64,000 nt of DNA from Paulownia fortunei (GCA_019321725.1 CM033114.1:20167797-20231796), one strand, 5' to 3'; counted from the first letter of the stretch, positions 43,801-56,221 are shown. Numbers and translations are program-made. The notes: generated by a model from the letters alone, not told the origin.

Positions 43801-45673
43801 GATTACTTGTTAGGTGTTTTCATGGATAGTGAGGTTCTTGGAATTAAGGAGTTGATTCCAAGTGGATTAATTAATTGGATTAATTAATTGGAATAATTAT
43901 TATTCATAAGTTGCAAATGTTGCAAACCCACTACTAGCTTAGTAGTGAACCTAAGAGGGTCACACATCTTTTATGAAAAGTAACATTTTTTAATTTTAGA
44001 TTTTATCCAATAGTTGAAAATTAATTAATTAATACTGATCAATTAATTAATTAAGGGTTCTATTTAATTTAATAGTTAAATTAAATTATTCAATTAAGTA
44101 ATTGGATTATTTAATTAGACCTAATTTGATTAGGAAGCCTAATTGGAGTAAATTAAATTAATCAATTGGATTGATTAAATTGGGATTGAATCAATTGAAT
44201 TGATTTGGGGATTTTTAAGTCCAAGCCCAAAATAAATGTGGATCACTTAAGAAGCCCACTAAAGTATGAAGAGAATAAATTAAATAAATATGATTTATTT
44301 AATTAACATATTTATAGATAAATAAATATAGTGACCAATTTTATAGGATAAAATAGGCCACTAAGATTTAATTTATGTATAAATATAATTATAGTATATA
44401 TATATGATATATATCTATCTTGATATTATTTGAAGAGTTCAAATTAATATCAACAATGTATGTAGACAATTTTGATGATTAATGTAGTCTCAAATTAGTC
44501 CACATACAATAGAAGAGTAAAAAAAAAGAAGAGATTTTGAAAGATTTGGAATCCTTCCAAGATAAGGTTTTGAAGTAGTTCAAAATAGAAAAACTTTCCA
44601 AGAGTTAAAATTTTCAACCCTATATATATGAGGGATGAAAATTACATAATTCAATTCAAAAATTTGAGCAAAAATATTTTGTTTAAAGTCTTCTATTTTT
44701 ACTATTCAAGAAAAGAAAAGAAAAAAAAAATCAGTTTCTTATTATTTTCTTCATATTATTGTTTCAAGAACTTAAAAAATCAATCTTTATTGTTCTTGAA
44801 AATATACTCCGGTTCTAGATTAGTAAACAATTAAAAGGATACTAGCGAATCCTTTTGATTGGTGTTGCTTTCCGTATCGTGGACCTGATAGAGGGGAGAC
44901 ACTTGGATCCCTGCGAGTTCTGATAGTCCAGGATAAGCAATTGATTGCTTCATTCCCTACAACAACCGGAGTGCACGAAAGGTATAATCCGATTTTATAT
45001 TTATTTATATATTCACTTGAATAAGCGCGATCGTTAAAATCGCTTTCGAATCAAAGGGGTTAAATTTATGTTTGATAAAAATTTTAATTTTCCGCTGCGT
45101 ATACCCCTACAATTATAGCGAACCCAACAATGGAATACATACAACATCCACAAATTTAGGCCATTTTCAGAACTTCGGAACTGAACAGATCGTGCATGAA
45201 ATCGATTTTCACCCAAAATTCATGTGTGTTGAGAAATTCCATTTCTTGAACATGACCTCTCCATATATTCACAAGAAACAAACCCTTTCCAACCCTAATC
45301 AGACAAATAACTCCAATTCATATAGTTTTCAAACAAGTCAATTTCCAATAAAACCAAAAAGACAGAATTACCCACAATTCAAATTCCTTCTCGAATCACA
45401 GCATTAAAAAAGTACCAATGTTTCCTGTTTTTACCTAAAAATTCAGTTCCCACGACCCTAAATCAGCTAAATATTTTCCTCATAAGTCTTGAAATTCACA
45501 GCAAACGGATATTAAGTAGAACCTACGTTTCTTATACTTGGGATGTGAATGCAAACACAAATAAAAGACAAACATCAACAGGTATACATTGCAAGGAGAA
45601 GTGGGTTACCTCTAGACACGGGTTTCTGGGGGACTTTTGCAGCGAAGAGAGAGAGAATTCGCCGAACCGCCAT
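40869..45673 (-). CDS. DNL-type zinc-finger protein (Zim17/HEP family), probably mitochondrial; one-base frame discrepancy in exon 2
   Basis: The family are small zinc proteins that keep organelle Hsp70 soluble and active. Exon 1 is 45673-45610: ATG plus 21 codons rich in Arg, Lys, Ser and Leu without acids, a mitochondrial presequence type. Exon 2 is 41376-40869, after a good acceptor (pyrimidines then GCTGCAG). The exon phases agree. The DNL domain shows CKVC, then CDGC, then NLHLIADRLGWFGEPGS. It ends with the LEDLAG motif and stop TAA at 40,871-40,869. The first part of exon 2 and the zinc-finger part are in frames differing by one base. The switch lies near 41,178-41,184, where one extra A in an AAAA run would join them. 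With it the product would be 190 aa. A small intron is an alternative but has poor splice signals. The intron between the exons (4.2 kb) contains a solo LTR. Confidence 0.82.
42905..45134 (+). mobile_element. Solo LTR of an LTR retrotransposon (Copia-like) with 5-bp target duplication
   Basis: The element (42,910-45,129, 2,220 bp) starts TGTTAG and ends CAACA, the standard TG...CA LTR ends. It is flanked on both sides by ATGGA (42,905-42,909 and 45,130-45,134), an exact 5-bp target-site duplication. There is no gag or pol frame and no second LTR, so it is a solo LTR left by recombination between two LTRs. A TATA-like CTATATATATGAG at about 44,620 and a GC-richer 3' part with TTTTCCGCTGCG near 45,090 resemble the promoter and R/U5 of Copia LTRs read on the + strand. 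It lies antisense inside the DNL gene intron. Confidence 0.88.
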
Positions 45674-48600
45674 TTTTGAGTTGCTCTTGTTTCTCTCTCT
45701 TTTCTTTCTTTCTTTTTTTTTTTTTTTTTAATCTCACTCCATATCTTATAATTTATACACATGTTCGCCTTTAAATTTGGGTAAACTGCATAGAACCCCT
45801 GCATTTTTCTCTAAATTAAAAAAAAAACCCAAAATTGAAAAAAAAGAAAAAAAACTCAACAACACCACCCCCGCCCCCCCGCCCCCACCCAACCCACAAC
45901 CCTAATTAGTGCGATTCCTAATTCCGTTAATTTTTATAATAAAATGCCAATTATAGCCCTCTATTTGAAAAAAAAAACATATTTCTAACTTCAAGACTAT
46001 ACACTTAAGATCTATCTTTGAATCTTATGTAAAATTTATAAACTGTAAATATTATTTAAAATTTACACAACTTTTAGCTCCGTTACAAAAAAAAATAATA
46101 ATCCAGATTTTATATGTTTTTTCAAAAGATATTCTTTCTATTCACTAGGGAGAGTTTACTTTTTTGATTGGAATATAAAATGATTGATAAATAATGTGAT
46201 AATTTGTTGAATTATAAATATGATATATCAATACAAAATGTAAATTAATATATAATTTGTGGGATAAATAAATAAAATTATAATAACATGACTAATATGC
46301 CCTTTTTAAATTCTTAATTTTTTATTCTTTTTTTATTATTGTTCATTTTCTTCTCAAGGCACAATTTTTAAATCAATAACAGAATAGCAGACAAAAGGAT
46401 TTCCCAAATGTGACATGCCTTCTATTCATTCTTCTTCTTCCATGGCCAAAGGATTTCTTCGTAAGTTTTTTTTTTTCTTCGTTCCTTCATTTCTTCTCCT
46501 CCTTTCTGGCCAACAAATTTCTTCTCAAGTTTTTTCTTCCTTTTTTTTTTTCTGCTTTCTTTCTTTCATCTCCTCTCATTTTCTGTCATTTCTTCTCTTT
46601 TATTTCTTTTTTCTTTTTAGTTCCTCCCTCCATTGCCGCCGCCACAGCCACCGCTGCCGTCAGCCTCTCTCATTCTTCTTCATTTTTTTCTCTATTGTTT
46701 TCTGCTCATTTTGAAAGAAAATGATTTCCAATTGGATGAAGAGGTCACCACATCATAGGGGCAAAATAGTAATTTTATTTTGACTTTTAAATATAAAAAT
46801 AATATTTACTACATGAGTTTATAATTTAGGTCAGACATGATTATTGAATCCCACCCTAGGGTGGAATTTATATTCAAGTAAAATTTTAAGATAGCACTGA
46901 GTCCAATAATATCATGCGATTCGAATCCAATAAAATATACACAAGATTGAATTGGATTAAATAGTAAATCAAGACTTATTCTGAAAAGTAAACAAGGCCT
47001 TGGGGTGTTGGGGTATGGGGTGAGGGGTGAGTAGTGGTGCTATGGTGCAAAGGGTGTTTGGTTGTGGTTTGGGATGGAGCGATGTGTGAAATTAGGGTGG
47101 TTGAAGGTTGGGGTAGGGTGGGGGGTTGGTTGTGGGAATAGGTTGCGTGGGTGGCTGGGGTTGTGGAGGTTAGGTATTGTCGGATTGAGATTGGATATGG
47201 AGGGATAGGATCAAGGAGCTGTATTGTTTAAATTTGTTTTAATTTTTATTAAATTTTAAAAATAATATTTTTTTTGTTTGATTGTTAATTGAATCAAGTT
47301 TCAATTTGAATCGAGTCGATCAAAAATAATTTGATATTTTTATATGTGCTTTATTACTTTTTTTACTAAATAAATCGAATTTCAAATTTTATCGAATGAA
47401 AAAATATTTTCAAATTTAATTTATTATATTTAATGAACCAAATTCAAACGAACTTTTAACGATTGTATCTCGTATTGAGTATTGAGAAATTTGATTTATT
47501 TTTAACCCTATTTGTGAGGTTTTGGTGGGAGGGGGAATATAAAAAAGAAAATTACGAATTAGAAGATGGCAAGAAAAGAATGAAAAACAATAATGAAGAA
47601 AGAGTTAAAAAAAGAAAAGAAAAGAAAATAGATACAATTATTTTAATTTTTGGAAATGCAGCCAAAAAAATTATAATTAAATTATTAAAATAATTAAATA
47701 ATGGAAAAGATAATGTGTAGTTTTTGTAATTTTATATATTGCTACAAAAATTAAAGTTAAAAGTATTATTTATTGAAATAAATAAAAAATAATTATTTTT
47801 TAATGAGCAATAAAAATTTTAATATGTTAAAAAGTAAATTAAAGAATAAAATTATGATATAACATTTTTTATATATAAATGAGCAATAATTTTTAATAGT
47901 AAAAACTATTAAAAATTATGAGTATTACTTACTACTGCAAATTAATAAAAAGACAATGCAATATAAAGCATGTTTAGTTTTTCACAAATTAAAGTTTATA
48001 GTCAATTCTATTATTTATCAAAACAAATTAAACAATAAGAGATACATTTTGTCTACAATACTTAATAATAGTCCAAAAACATACTTAAAAATAAATTAAA
48101 AGTTATTAAACATATCATATATACTTCTTTTTTATGTAAAACGTATAGATTATTTTGTTCTGCAATACTTTTATAAAATAAAATATATTTCAATCTCAGA
48201 TATAGCACATAACATAAAAAGAAATACATTAGTCAATCGAAATAGACTTTTTGATCATAATATGCCAATTCACTATCATTTTTGTTGGTACAATGTGCGT
48301 GTGACAAACACCATTAGTTATTTTCGAAATGAGAGTTTTATGCTGGTTTTTTAAATTTATGTGGGTATTTAGATTATTTTATTAACACATGAAAAACATA
48401 ATAGGATTTTATACATTTACCTTTTTAAATTTTAATGATAAATAACAATTTGCCCCACAAATTTTCTATGACTTACACATCTTGACCCGCTAACTTTGAA
48501 AATAGACTTAAAATCCTCGTTAATGCATTCTCATTATTAAGGACCCACCCTCGTCTCATTAGTAAACAGTGTTTTCAATCTCATGTAGCTGATAGAACCG
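45674..48600. other. Gene-poor region upstream of the DNL gene
   Basis: No gene is supported. It contains the DNL promoter and A/G-rich leader next to 45,673 (seen as T/C runs on the + strand at about 45,685-45,731). It also holds a C-rich patch near 45,866-45,900, a long pyrimidine-biased stretch at about 46,418-46,720, and a G-rich patch at about 46,995-47,215. The rest is AT-rich. The open frames over 46,410-46,724 translate to Phe/Ser-rich low complexity and are rejected as genes. Confidence 0.55.
46995..47215 (+). other. G/T-rich strand-asymmetric island with quadruplex potential
   Basis: About 220 bp on the + strand are made largely of GG, GGG and GGGG runs separated by short T/A-containing loops. 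C is almost absent, and the flanks are AT-rich. Several sets of four closely spaced G runs could form G-quadruplexes. No coding frame is supported. It may be a degenerate minisatellite. Confidence 0.5.
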
Positions 48601-48908
48601 TTTTTTTGCTAAATTAATATAAAAGGTTTGAGTCCTTTTTTAATTTTATTGTCTATATTTTTACTAATATATCTTATTGAGCATCATTATTTTTTCATTC
48701 CAAATAATATTTTGTGTAAGATAGTTTGTTTGTCGAAATGTGATTATGAAAATTACTTACTAATTTTATATTTGTTTCGTGTGTTTTTTTATATTTTTAC
48801 TAATCTTTTGCACCTAACTCAATAATATCAAGTATCATAAATATAAGCATTCGCCAATAAAATTATAGTTCATTAAATTCACAGAGTTTATATGGAGCGC
48901 CGCCTAGG

Positions 48909-48942
48909 CAACTATACTTGGGCTAGTGCCTAGCCAAGTATC
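48909..48942 (+). other. Short hairpin (inverted repeat) in duplicated unit 1
   Basis: ATACTTGG-G-CTAG and CTAGCCAAGTAT form a 12-bp stem with one bulged G and a 3-base loop (TGC), next to GCCTAGGC. Unit 2 has a related but degraded sequence near 52,800-52,840. It may be part of an old small element or of no function. Confidence 0.45.
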
Positions 48943-51385
48943 ACATTAGCTACATTTTTGTATTTTAGAATTTTTATATTATCACATGAACATATATTGT
49001 AAATATAATAAGATACATTATTGAAGATTTTGAAAGTGTTTTAGGTGTTATTATGATTCTCCAACTAATAAATTACAAGGAAAAATTACATGCATAATTA
49101 TAGAGTATTGCCCTTTTGCACCATTACAAAATACATTGTATATTATACAAAGTAACAATCAAATAAAGAAAAAAAAATGAAGAAGTACTTGTGAAATATC
49201 ATAAAATGGACCTTGTTATCTATTTGTTTCTCCAATTACTAAAATTTATGACCAATTTACTTACCGTGATACTAAAACTTAGCTTATCTTTATGATGGAT
49301 TTGAATGCAAATGCGAATAACATCACAAAACATTCAAAGTAATATTACCCAAAAATCATCTTAAAAGTTGCATGTCTTGTTATTGATAAGTATTCTCTAA
49401 CCATACCATACCTGGTTTTAATATCATAATAATATAAAAGAGGTTAACAAAAAGTTATTTTAGACATTTATTATCAGTATCGTCCTTTAATTTGGGAGAA
49501 CGCAATTAAGAGAGTATCTCATGAAACTTATGTGGTCTCAACACCTCGTGCCCACCTATGCATAATAGAGGCTTTTTTGTGTTGCCAAGAAGAAATAAAA
49601 GTTGCCTTCATCAACAGCTATAAGTTAGTAAGTGGTTGATCACAACAATAACAAAAACACCATCATTTAGAACAAGGAGTATTTTCACTTTAACAAATAA
49701 TATTTCTTAATTTAAAACTTTTTTATTAGAAATTTTTAACTGTATACTTGATATGTTACCAAAGCTCTTGGGCTGATACTTTCAAATGTTTTCCTACATC
49801 TCTAATTGATTGTTTTCATGTACTTACATTTATTTTTCTAGCTATAATAAAATTCATAAATCAAATAATGATTGATCCTATGTATCATCTATATTATCTA
49901 ATGAATGAAGTTCTACAAACATATAGTCGACTTTTGATATATATCTTTTATAATACATGAAAACTAAAATACATACCTTTGAAAAATAAGTTGGAATCTC
50001 CTATTATTTTAAAAAGAACTTTGTTAACATTGTTATTTTTAAACTTATTGACTCTCTTTCTTAATTTATCAAAAACCTATTTCTACATTAGCTGCGAGAA
50101 GAAATTTGAATTGGTTTATAGTGGATATAATGGATTCTTTAGAAATTTGGGTTAATCATATTTGTAAACTAAGCACAAGTGAAAAATAGTTGCTGGTGAA
50201 GTCATTAGCTTAAAGTATTTATTGTAATCAAAGCCGGCCTTAGGATACTTTTAGGGTGGAGGCCTAGTCGGATATGCACCGAGAGTGATTTTGGATTGTG
50301 GAATGAATATGATGAACGTTCTCAAATCAATTATGGGAGATAATATAGATTGAGTTTATAAGTGGTTAAAATAAACTCCGCTGACAATCTAAGTCAACCA
50401 TTTTCATGAAATAAAGAAAGAAGTATGAGTAAAACCCATTAGACTAAAATCTTGCTTGTGAGCCCCTTTTTTCTATGGATCTGGGGTGTGAAAAAATATA
50501 TGACTTACCCACTTATTGTTAAAGCGCTACATTAAAAATATTTGATTAATAATGCATCGATCAAAAGTATCTTGTAATTTAGAAAAACATGTCTTCGAGA
50601 AGAAACACCTCTTGAGAGAGAGAAAAAGAAAAAAATCTATATGTCAGTGATACAAAAAAAATTAAAATGAATATTGTAAACTTGAAGTAAGAAAACTACT
50701 GTATAAATTATACTTACAGGGGTTTAGTTTCATACTTAATTAGAAACAAAGTTAAACAATTTTGCCTTGTAGAATGGGGCATTTTTCTAATTTATTTGTG
50801 TCAATTTTGGTCACATAGTTTTATGGATCTTTCACATAGTATACCTCATACTATGTATAAGAAATAGATATTAGATATGCAAGAGTCATGGTTCTCAACT
50901 CATATAATTGAACAATCAATGATTAACGAGGTTTGTATAATCGAAGTGCTTTACTTTCTAGAAGTTTTGTTGCTAGGATATTTAGTTGAACAACATTGAT
51001 GTAGTTACACATATGTTGAAGGTACATAGTTATAAAACAATTATAATCATTTTCCATCTTATTCTTATTTAGGGAGTATGCTCTAAAGAATTTACATTAT
51101 TTTCTGGACTATTAAAATTTTATGTTAGTGCAAAGCCAACATATTTTATGATCACTTGGGAGTGAATATATTAAAGGTATAACTTTCTTGAAATTTCTCT
51201 CTCTATGCATGTGTGTGCCTCTCTCAGGTGAAGTTATACAAACATAAATGTGCAAAATAATATTACATGAGAAAGATGACAAGAAACAAAATTCAAAAAC
51301 ATGCCAACAGAAGAACTTGTCTTGCTTATTACATATTTAAATTCTTAAAACATATTATTAGCTAAAATATATAATCATGTATTGT

Positions 51386-51808
51386 TTATTCCCAAAAAAG
51401 CCTTTTTGTTAGGTTTTTTGGAGGGTAATAACCAGAGAAATAGATACCATCACTTTTTGCTGCCCAATAACATTCACCATCAGTGCACCGATTGCCTTTC
51501 CAATTCACGTTATAAGCATCAAAAACTATGCTCTTCTTGCCCCACCAAAGATGACAAAAGAACAAAGTATTAAAGAAATTTGAGCAAAACTCAAAGTGAA
51601 AATCTTTATTTATTGGAAGTGTGCGATATCCTAAATCATCATTTTTTGATGCACAATGCAATAACAATGGTGGAGATTTTTGTGGCAGATTGTTGACAAC
51701 ACGAACCTCAATGTGTCGAAGAAGAAAAGAACATTTGTGTTTTTGTGAGGCCACTGTTTGAAGAACAAGGGGCATAAGGATAAAAATTGAAACTATATAT
51801 TTGTTCAT
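51386..51808 (-). CDS. S-protein homologue (plant self-incompatibility S1 family), copy 1
   Basis: A single-exon gene of 140 codons, the usual size for this family of small secreted plant proteins related to the poppy self-incompatibility S protein. Residues 1-21 form a signal peptide (hydrophobic run IFILMPLVLQ, ending near VASQ). The mature part has the family pattern: VVNNL (38-42), LLLHCASKNDDLG (48-60), FHFEFC (70-75), FFCHLWWG (83-90), FDAYN (96-100), CYW (113-115) and DGIYF (120-124). Cysteines lie at 26, 52, 75, 85, 108 and 113. The C-terminal KNLTKR has an N-glycosylation sequon. The role of most family members is unknown; some act in cell-cell signalling in flowers. Copy 2 near 56.2 kb is strongly similar. 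The start is the only ATG that gives the full signal peptide. Confidence 0.92.
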   Translation of the reverse strand: MNKYIVSIFILMPLVLQTVASQKHKCSFLLRHIEVRVVNNLPQKSPPLLLHCASKNDDLGYRTLPINKDFHFEFCSNFFNTLFFCHLWWGKKSIVFDAYNVNWKGNRCTDGECYWAAKSDGIYFSGYYPPKNLTKRLFWE

Positions 51809-52200
51809 GGTAAAGTTGCATAATAGAGAATGATATATGATATTTAAGATGTAAGTTTTTTCTTTGTAAAAACTTATTTTACATGCCTAAACTTATTTCA
51901 AAAGATTTAAATGATTTTGAAAATCAAACAAATTGAAGCAATTCAAATGCAATTAATACGATCAATTATATAATCCAATATATGAGTTGATATATGAAGT
52001 ATCAAAATACTGATAATCTATCGGGAGGTTTCTCAGATTGTAATATGTACATCTCAATTTACAATGAAAAAAACTAAATTATGTAATAGATTTTGGACAA
52101 TCAACATCATGATCATGTTTATTCAAAACAATCATGTAATTCTTACAAAATAAGACCAAATACCATAACAATGTGATTAAAAAACACAATCTACAAAAAA
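51809..52200 (-). promoter_or_regulatory. Conserved upstream region of SPH copy 1
   Basis: About 350 bp upstream of the start codon is clearly shared with the regions before SPH copy 2 (56,645-57,030) and copy 3 (62,188-62,590). Shared blocks are GATATATGAT about 25-35 bases before the ATG, a CAAACAAATTGAAGCAATTC-like stretch, AAACTAAATTATGTAATAGA, and CATAACAATGTG. This retention supports a promoter, but a duplication too young to have decayed would look the same. Confidence 0.5.
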
Positions 52201-52486
52201 TTAATTCTTTTATTATCTTTTTATCCTTAATTTTAATAGTATTTATTAATAAAAAATATAATTCTCATTGAGTGAACGTTTCACTCTTCACTCTTCATTC
52301 TACTTGACTTTATTTTTATTTTATATTTTTCAATAAATAGAACATTAAATTTAATTCTTTTATTATCTTTTTATCCTTAATTTTATATTTATTAATAAAA
52401 ATATATATTGCTCATTGAGTGAAAGATGACTTTTCACTCTTCATTCTACTTGACTTTATTTTTATTTTATATTATGCATTAAATAT
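52201..52486 (+). repeat. Tandem direct repeat, two units of about 140-150 bp
   Basis: Unit 1 (52,201-52,350) and unit 2 (52,351 to about 52,486) both begin TTAATTCTTTTATTATC and contain a CATTGAGTGAA block, TTCACTCTTCATTCTAC and GACTTTATTTTTATTTT. They differ by small indels. The repeat lies at the junction between the two SPH-bearing duplicated segments. Confidence 0.85.
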
Positions 52487-52856
52487 AATATTTTTCCTTT
52501 AAATTCAATCAAAAGCTTGAGCGTATTTTTAACTCATAGTTTTTCACAAACATATAACATTGAGCTTCACTATGTTTTCTTCACTAAAAATATTTTGTGA
52601 CATATTATCTTTGCACAAATGTGATGATGGAAATTACTATCTAATCTTTACTTGTCTCGTTTTTTTCTTTCTTTCTTTCTTTCTTTTTGTACTTTCTTGC
52701 ATATTTTTACACAATTTGAAAACATCATGTATCGTAAATATAAGCATTCACCAATAAAAATTTAAATTGATTAAATCATCATGTTGTTATTATGGAGGAT
52801 TGCCTAGGCGATGATGCTTGATGCTAATGCCTAGGCAATTATCACAATGGCTATAC

Positions 52857-54525
52857 GTGACACCCCAAAAATTTCTAGTTTATCTAGTTGCGTGAAATTA
52901 ACCCAAATTATGTCCTTTCATTGTATAGACTTAATTTCTTGTGTGAGAGATTAAGTTATTTGTCTTAATGAATTTGAGGGGTGGGCTCTATTTGAATACC
53001 TGAAAATAGATTGGCCTAATTGATGAAAATTGAATATATGTATAAATTTGTGTAATTTCTTACATCATGTTGATTAGGTCTTGTCCAAGCGGTGAAGACA
53101 AGACTGAAGTCCCAAAGCTCATCTTTGTATATATTTATTTGACTCTATATTATTGTGAGTTAGTATTCGTTGTAATAAATAGATTATTAATTATTGTATT
53201 AAATTAGTTATTAGTATCTAGATTTGATGATATATCTTGGTATGATGTCTTTCCTCTTCCTTGCTGCTCATACTCTATAGTTGTAAGGCTTATTTGAGTA
53301 TCGAAGCCGAATGAGATAGTCCAGCATTATGTACCCAATTATACTTAATTGTTTGATTGAAACAAGTGGCTTATGGAAGGACTTCATTGATGCTTAAATG
53401 ACTAATTAAGCAAAATTATATGTATATTTCATAGTTTGCGAATGTGTCACTTAACCAAACTTATATGTATTTTCAAGTCATTGTTGTAAGATCCTTCCAT
53501 TGGAGGCTATACATGAAAATGGGAGTTATACGTGTGTAACTTAATTTGATTTGTATTTGCATTTGAGCTATTATATGTAATCGTTTAACCTGATTCGTAA
53601 ATTTGAAATAATCTATTTGGCACTACATCTCTATTGTTTAAGAACTACATAGTTTAATAACCATGGCCATTTTCTTTACTTTCAAATAAAAATATTCAAT
53701 TTCTTTTTCATTTTTTATGCTTAAAAAAAACTTTTAGTGCATGCTAACAGATTTTGTTTTCAAACTTAGCAACCTCACTAAGCTTTTGCATATGTTTCAA
53801 TTGAACTTCTTCCTCTCATTATAGTAATGTTAAAGACTATTTTGGCAGGTAATCATTTATGAAGTTTTCAAGTGTTAAATGTAAAATTAGCTCTTTTATG
53901 CCATTTTTACATAGTTGCTAGTTATATTAATTAGTAAGGAGTCCAATAACTATAGGACTTTTATGAATGCTTTTTCATTAGTTTTAATGCTATTGCATTA
54001 TCAACGAAATTATAGACATTTGTTATTGTAAGAAAAGTAATCAACAATATAATATGAATCAAATATATAATTCATGTGGATCAGATATATTTATACGCAG
54101 TGAATTGTCGATCCACGTATCCCGAATCAAGCTCGTCTACCAGTTACCTTTTGATCAAAGCACGAACATATCTTTTTCGTTAGTGGTGAATAACTATTAG
54201 AGTTATTCACTCAATTACACACCTCAAATTCTTGGAGTGTATGGTGATGCTCCAAGGAAGACTGAGAGAGAAAAAAATTTGAGAGAATATGGAGAGAGTT
54301 TATGGGAGAATTACATTCATTCACACATTCTGTTGGATGGGAATTAGAGATATTTATTCCTACTTAAGATAGAATCCTAATCCAACTAGAAAACTCAATC
54401 CCACTTAAACTGTGGAGACATCCAACTAAATATGAATACCAATTGAATCAAGGGTTCTAAACCGATCTAATTTCCAATAGTTATAATATTATTTTTGTAG
54501 TTATTAAGAATATGGGAGCATTACA
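52857..54525. mobile_element. Insertion in duplicated unit 2 with LTR-retrotransposon-like fragments
   Basis: Unit 1 runs directly from the CCTAGGC block into the TATCACATGAACAT block. Unit 2 has about 1.67 kb between them. The left end starts TGACACCCCAAAA, resembling the start of some Gypsy-type LTRs. The right part (about 54,080-54,480) resembles a Copia-type LTR on the minus strand, with TGATCAAAGCACGAAC, AACTCTCTCC-type and ATTAGGATT-like motifs in reverse. There are no coding frames for gag or pol and no clean target duplication. It may be two nested, truncated insertions. The resemblance is from memory of general LTR patterns and needs a repeat-library search. Confidence 0.4.
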
Positions 54526-55390
54526 CCATATTGTTTACATCTAAAAATTTTAAATTATCACATGAACATGTATTGTAAAAATATTGTTGCATATTACAAA
54601 CCAATTTGCAAATGTTATAGGTGTAATTATGATTCTATACAATCAATATGTATAGAATTTTCAACTGTTAAGTAGACCTTTAGCAGCTCTGCAAAATAAA
54701 ATCAAATTAAGGAAGAAAAACAAAAATATACTTCACAAAATTAGAACCTAACACACACCTATTTGTTTTATGTCATACTAAAACTCAATTTATCTTTATG
54801 ATACTAAAGAAATGAATGTGATAATACCAAATAATTCATGTCTTGTTCTCGCAAAAGTATTCTTTGATCATATCATGCTTGGTTTTAACATCTTAACAAC
54901 ATGACAAAGCGATCAACAAAAAGTTAACACAACAATAACATTAGTAAAGTTCAACAAACTAATATTTCTTGATATATCATACTTTTGTTATTAAATTTCA
55001 ACTGTGTACTTGATTTATTGTCACAACTCTTTGACTGATACTATTAAATATTTTTTTTATATTTCAAATTGATAGTTTGATGTACTTATATATATTTTTT
55101 CTAGGTATAGTAACGTTAAAAATTAAAACAGTAATTCCATGTGTCATCTATATTATCAAATGAATCAAGATTTCAAACATATAGGTGATCATTGACATAT
55201 ATCTTCTACAATGCATCGGAGCTGCACACATACTTCAAAAAATAAATTAGAACTCTTTTATTTTCATCCTTGTTTTTTACCTTATTAACTCCCACTCTTA
55301 TATTTTCAATGCTACATTTAAATATTATATGAATAATACATCGATCAAAGGTATACTGTAATTTAGCCAAACATGCAAACATGTCTTCAA

Positions 55391-55451
55391 GAAAAGAGAG
55401 AGAGAGAGGTGGGGGGAGAGTGAGAGGGAGAGGGAGAGAGAGAGAGAGAGG
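55391..55451 (+). repeat. GA/G-rich microsatellite
   Basis: An imperfect GA repeat interrupted by a G6 run, in duplicated unit 2. The matching place in unit 1 (about 50,610-50,630) has only a short GA stretch, so the tract expanded after duplication. Confidence 0.85.
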
Positions 55452-56221
55452 TCTACATGTTGGGGATGCTGTTATCTGAAAAGATAAAAATAAAAATAAA
55501 AATTCTTGAAATGATTATTGTAAACTTATGGTGAGAAAACTACTACGTAAACTTATATTTATATGGACTAGTTTCATAAATCATTAGAACCAAAGTTCAA
55601 GGATTTTGGTTGTACCTATTAGAACAGGACCTTTTTTTTTGTTTATTTTGTTTCCATCTATGACATAGTTTTAGAGATCTTTCACACGTTACACATCATA
55701 CAATGTATAAGAAACAGACAATTAATGATAAATAAACTTTGTTATGACTCTAATGTACTACTACTTTGATAGATATTGTTGCTAGAAAATTATCAGAAAC
55801 AACATTGATATAGTTAGACATATAAAAAAGTACAAAATGTACAATAATTTTACCACCATTTCTCATCTTTTTCTTATTTAGGGAGTATGCTCTAATTGAT
55901 ATATGTTATTTGCTAGGCTTTAAAGTTTTGTGTAGGTGCAAAGAATCATATTTTATGATTATTTATACTTTAAATAAGAGTAGTGAATATATTAAATGTA
56001 TAACTTTCTTGCAATTTCTCTCTCTTTGTGTGTGTGCATTTCACTCTTATTTGACTTTGTACAAACATAAATGTACACCAATGTACTAGGAGAAAGAAAC
56101 AAATTTATTTATTATTGTCTTCAATGTACTATATTGATATCTACCATAGACCTTGCCTTGCTTATTACATGTTTAAGATCTTAAAACATATTGTTGACTA
56201 AAATAGAGTATAATATGTTCT

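Larger units (their letters stand above)
48628..52200. repeat. Duplicated segment, unit 1 (carries SPH copy 1)
   Basis: This segment aligns in order with about 52,555-57,030. Shared landmarks are a CCTAGGC-containing block (48,900 and 52,800), TATCACATGAACAT (48,975 and 54,555), a TGCATCGATCAAA-like block with GA repeats (50,550 and 55,330), GATCTTTCACA (50,826 and 55,676), the SPH gene, and its upstream 350 bp. It is diverged by many indels. A segmental duplication is inferred. Confidence 0.6.

Noticed and set aside
46410..46724. Two overlapping open frames of about 100 codons, one starting MPSIHSSSSMAKG
   Set aside because: Both translate to Phe/Ser/Leu low complexity caused by a pyrimidine-only DNA stretch. 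There is no domain, and both frames are equally open, as expected from composition.
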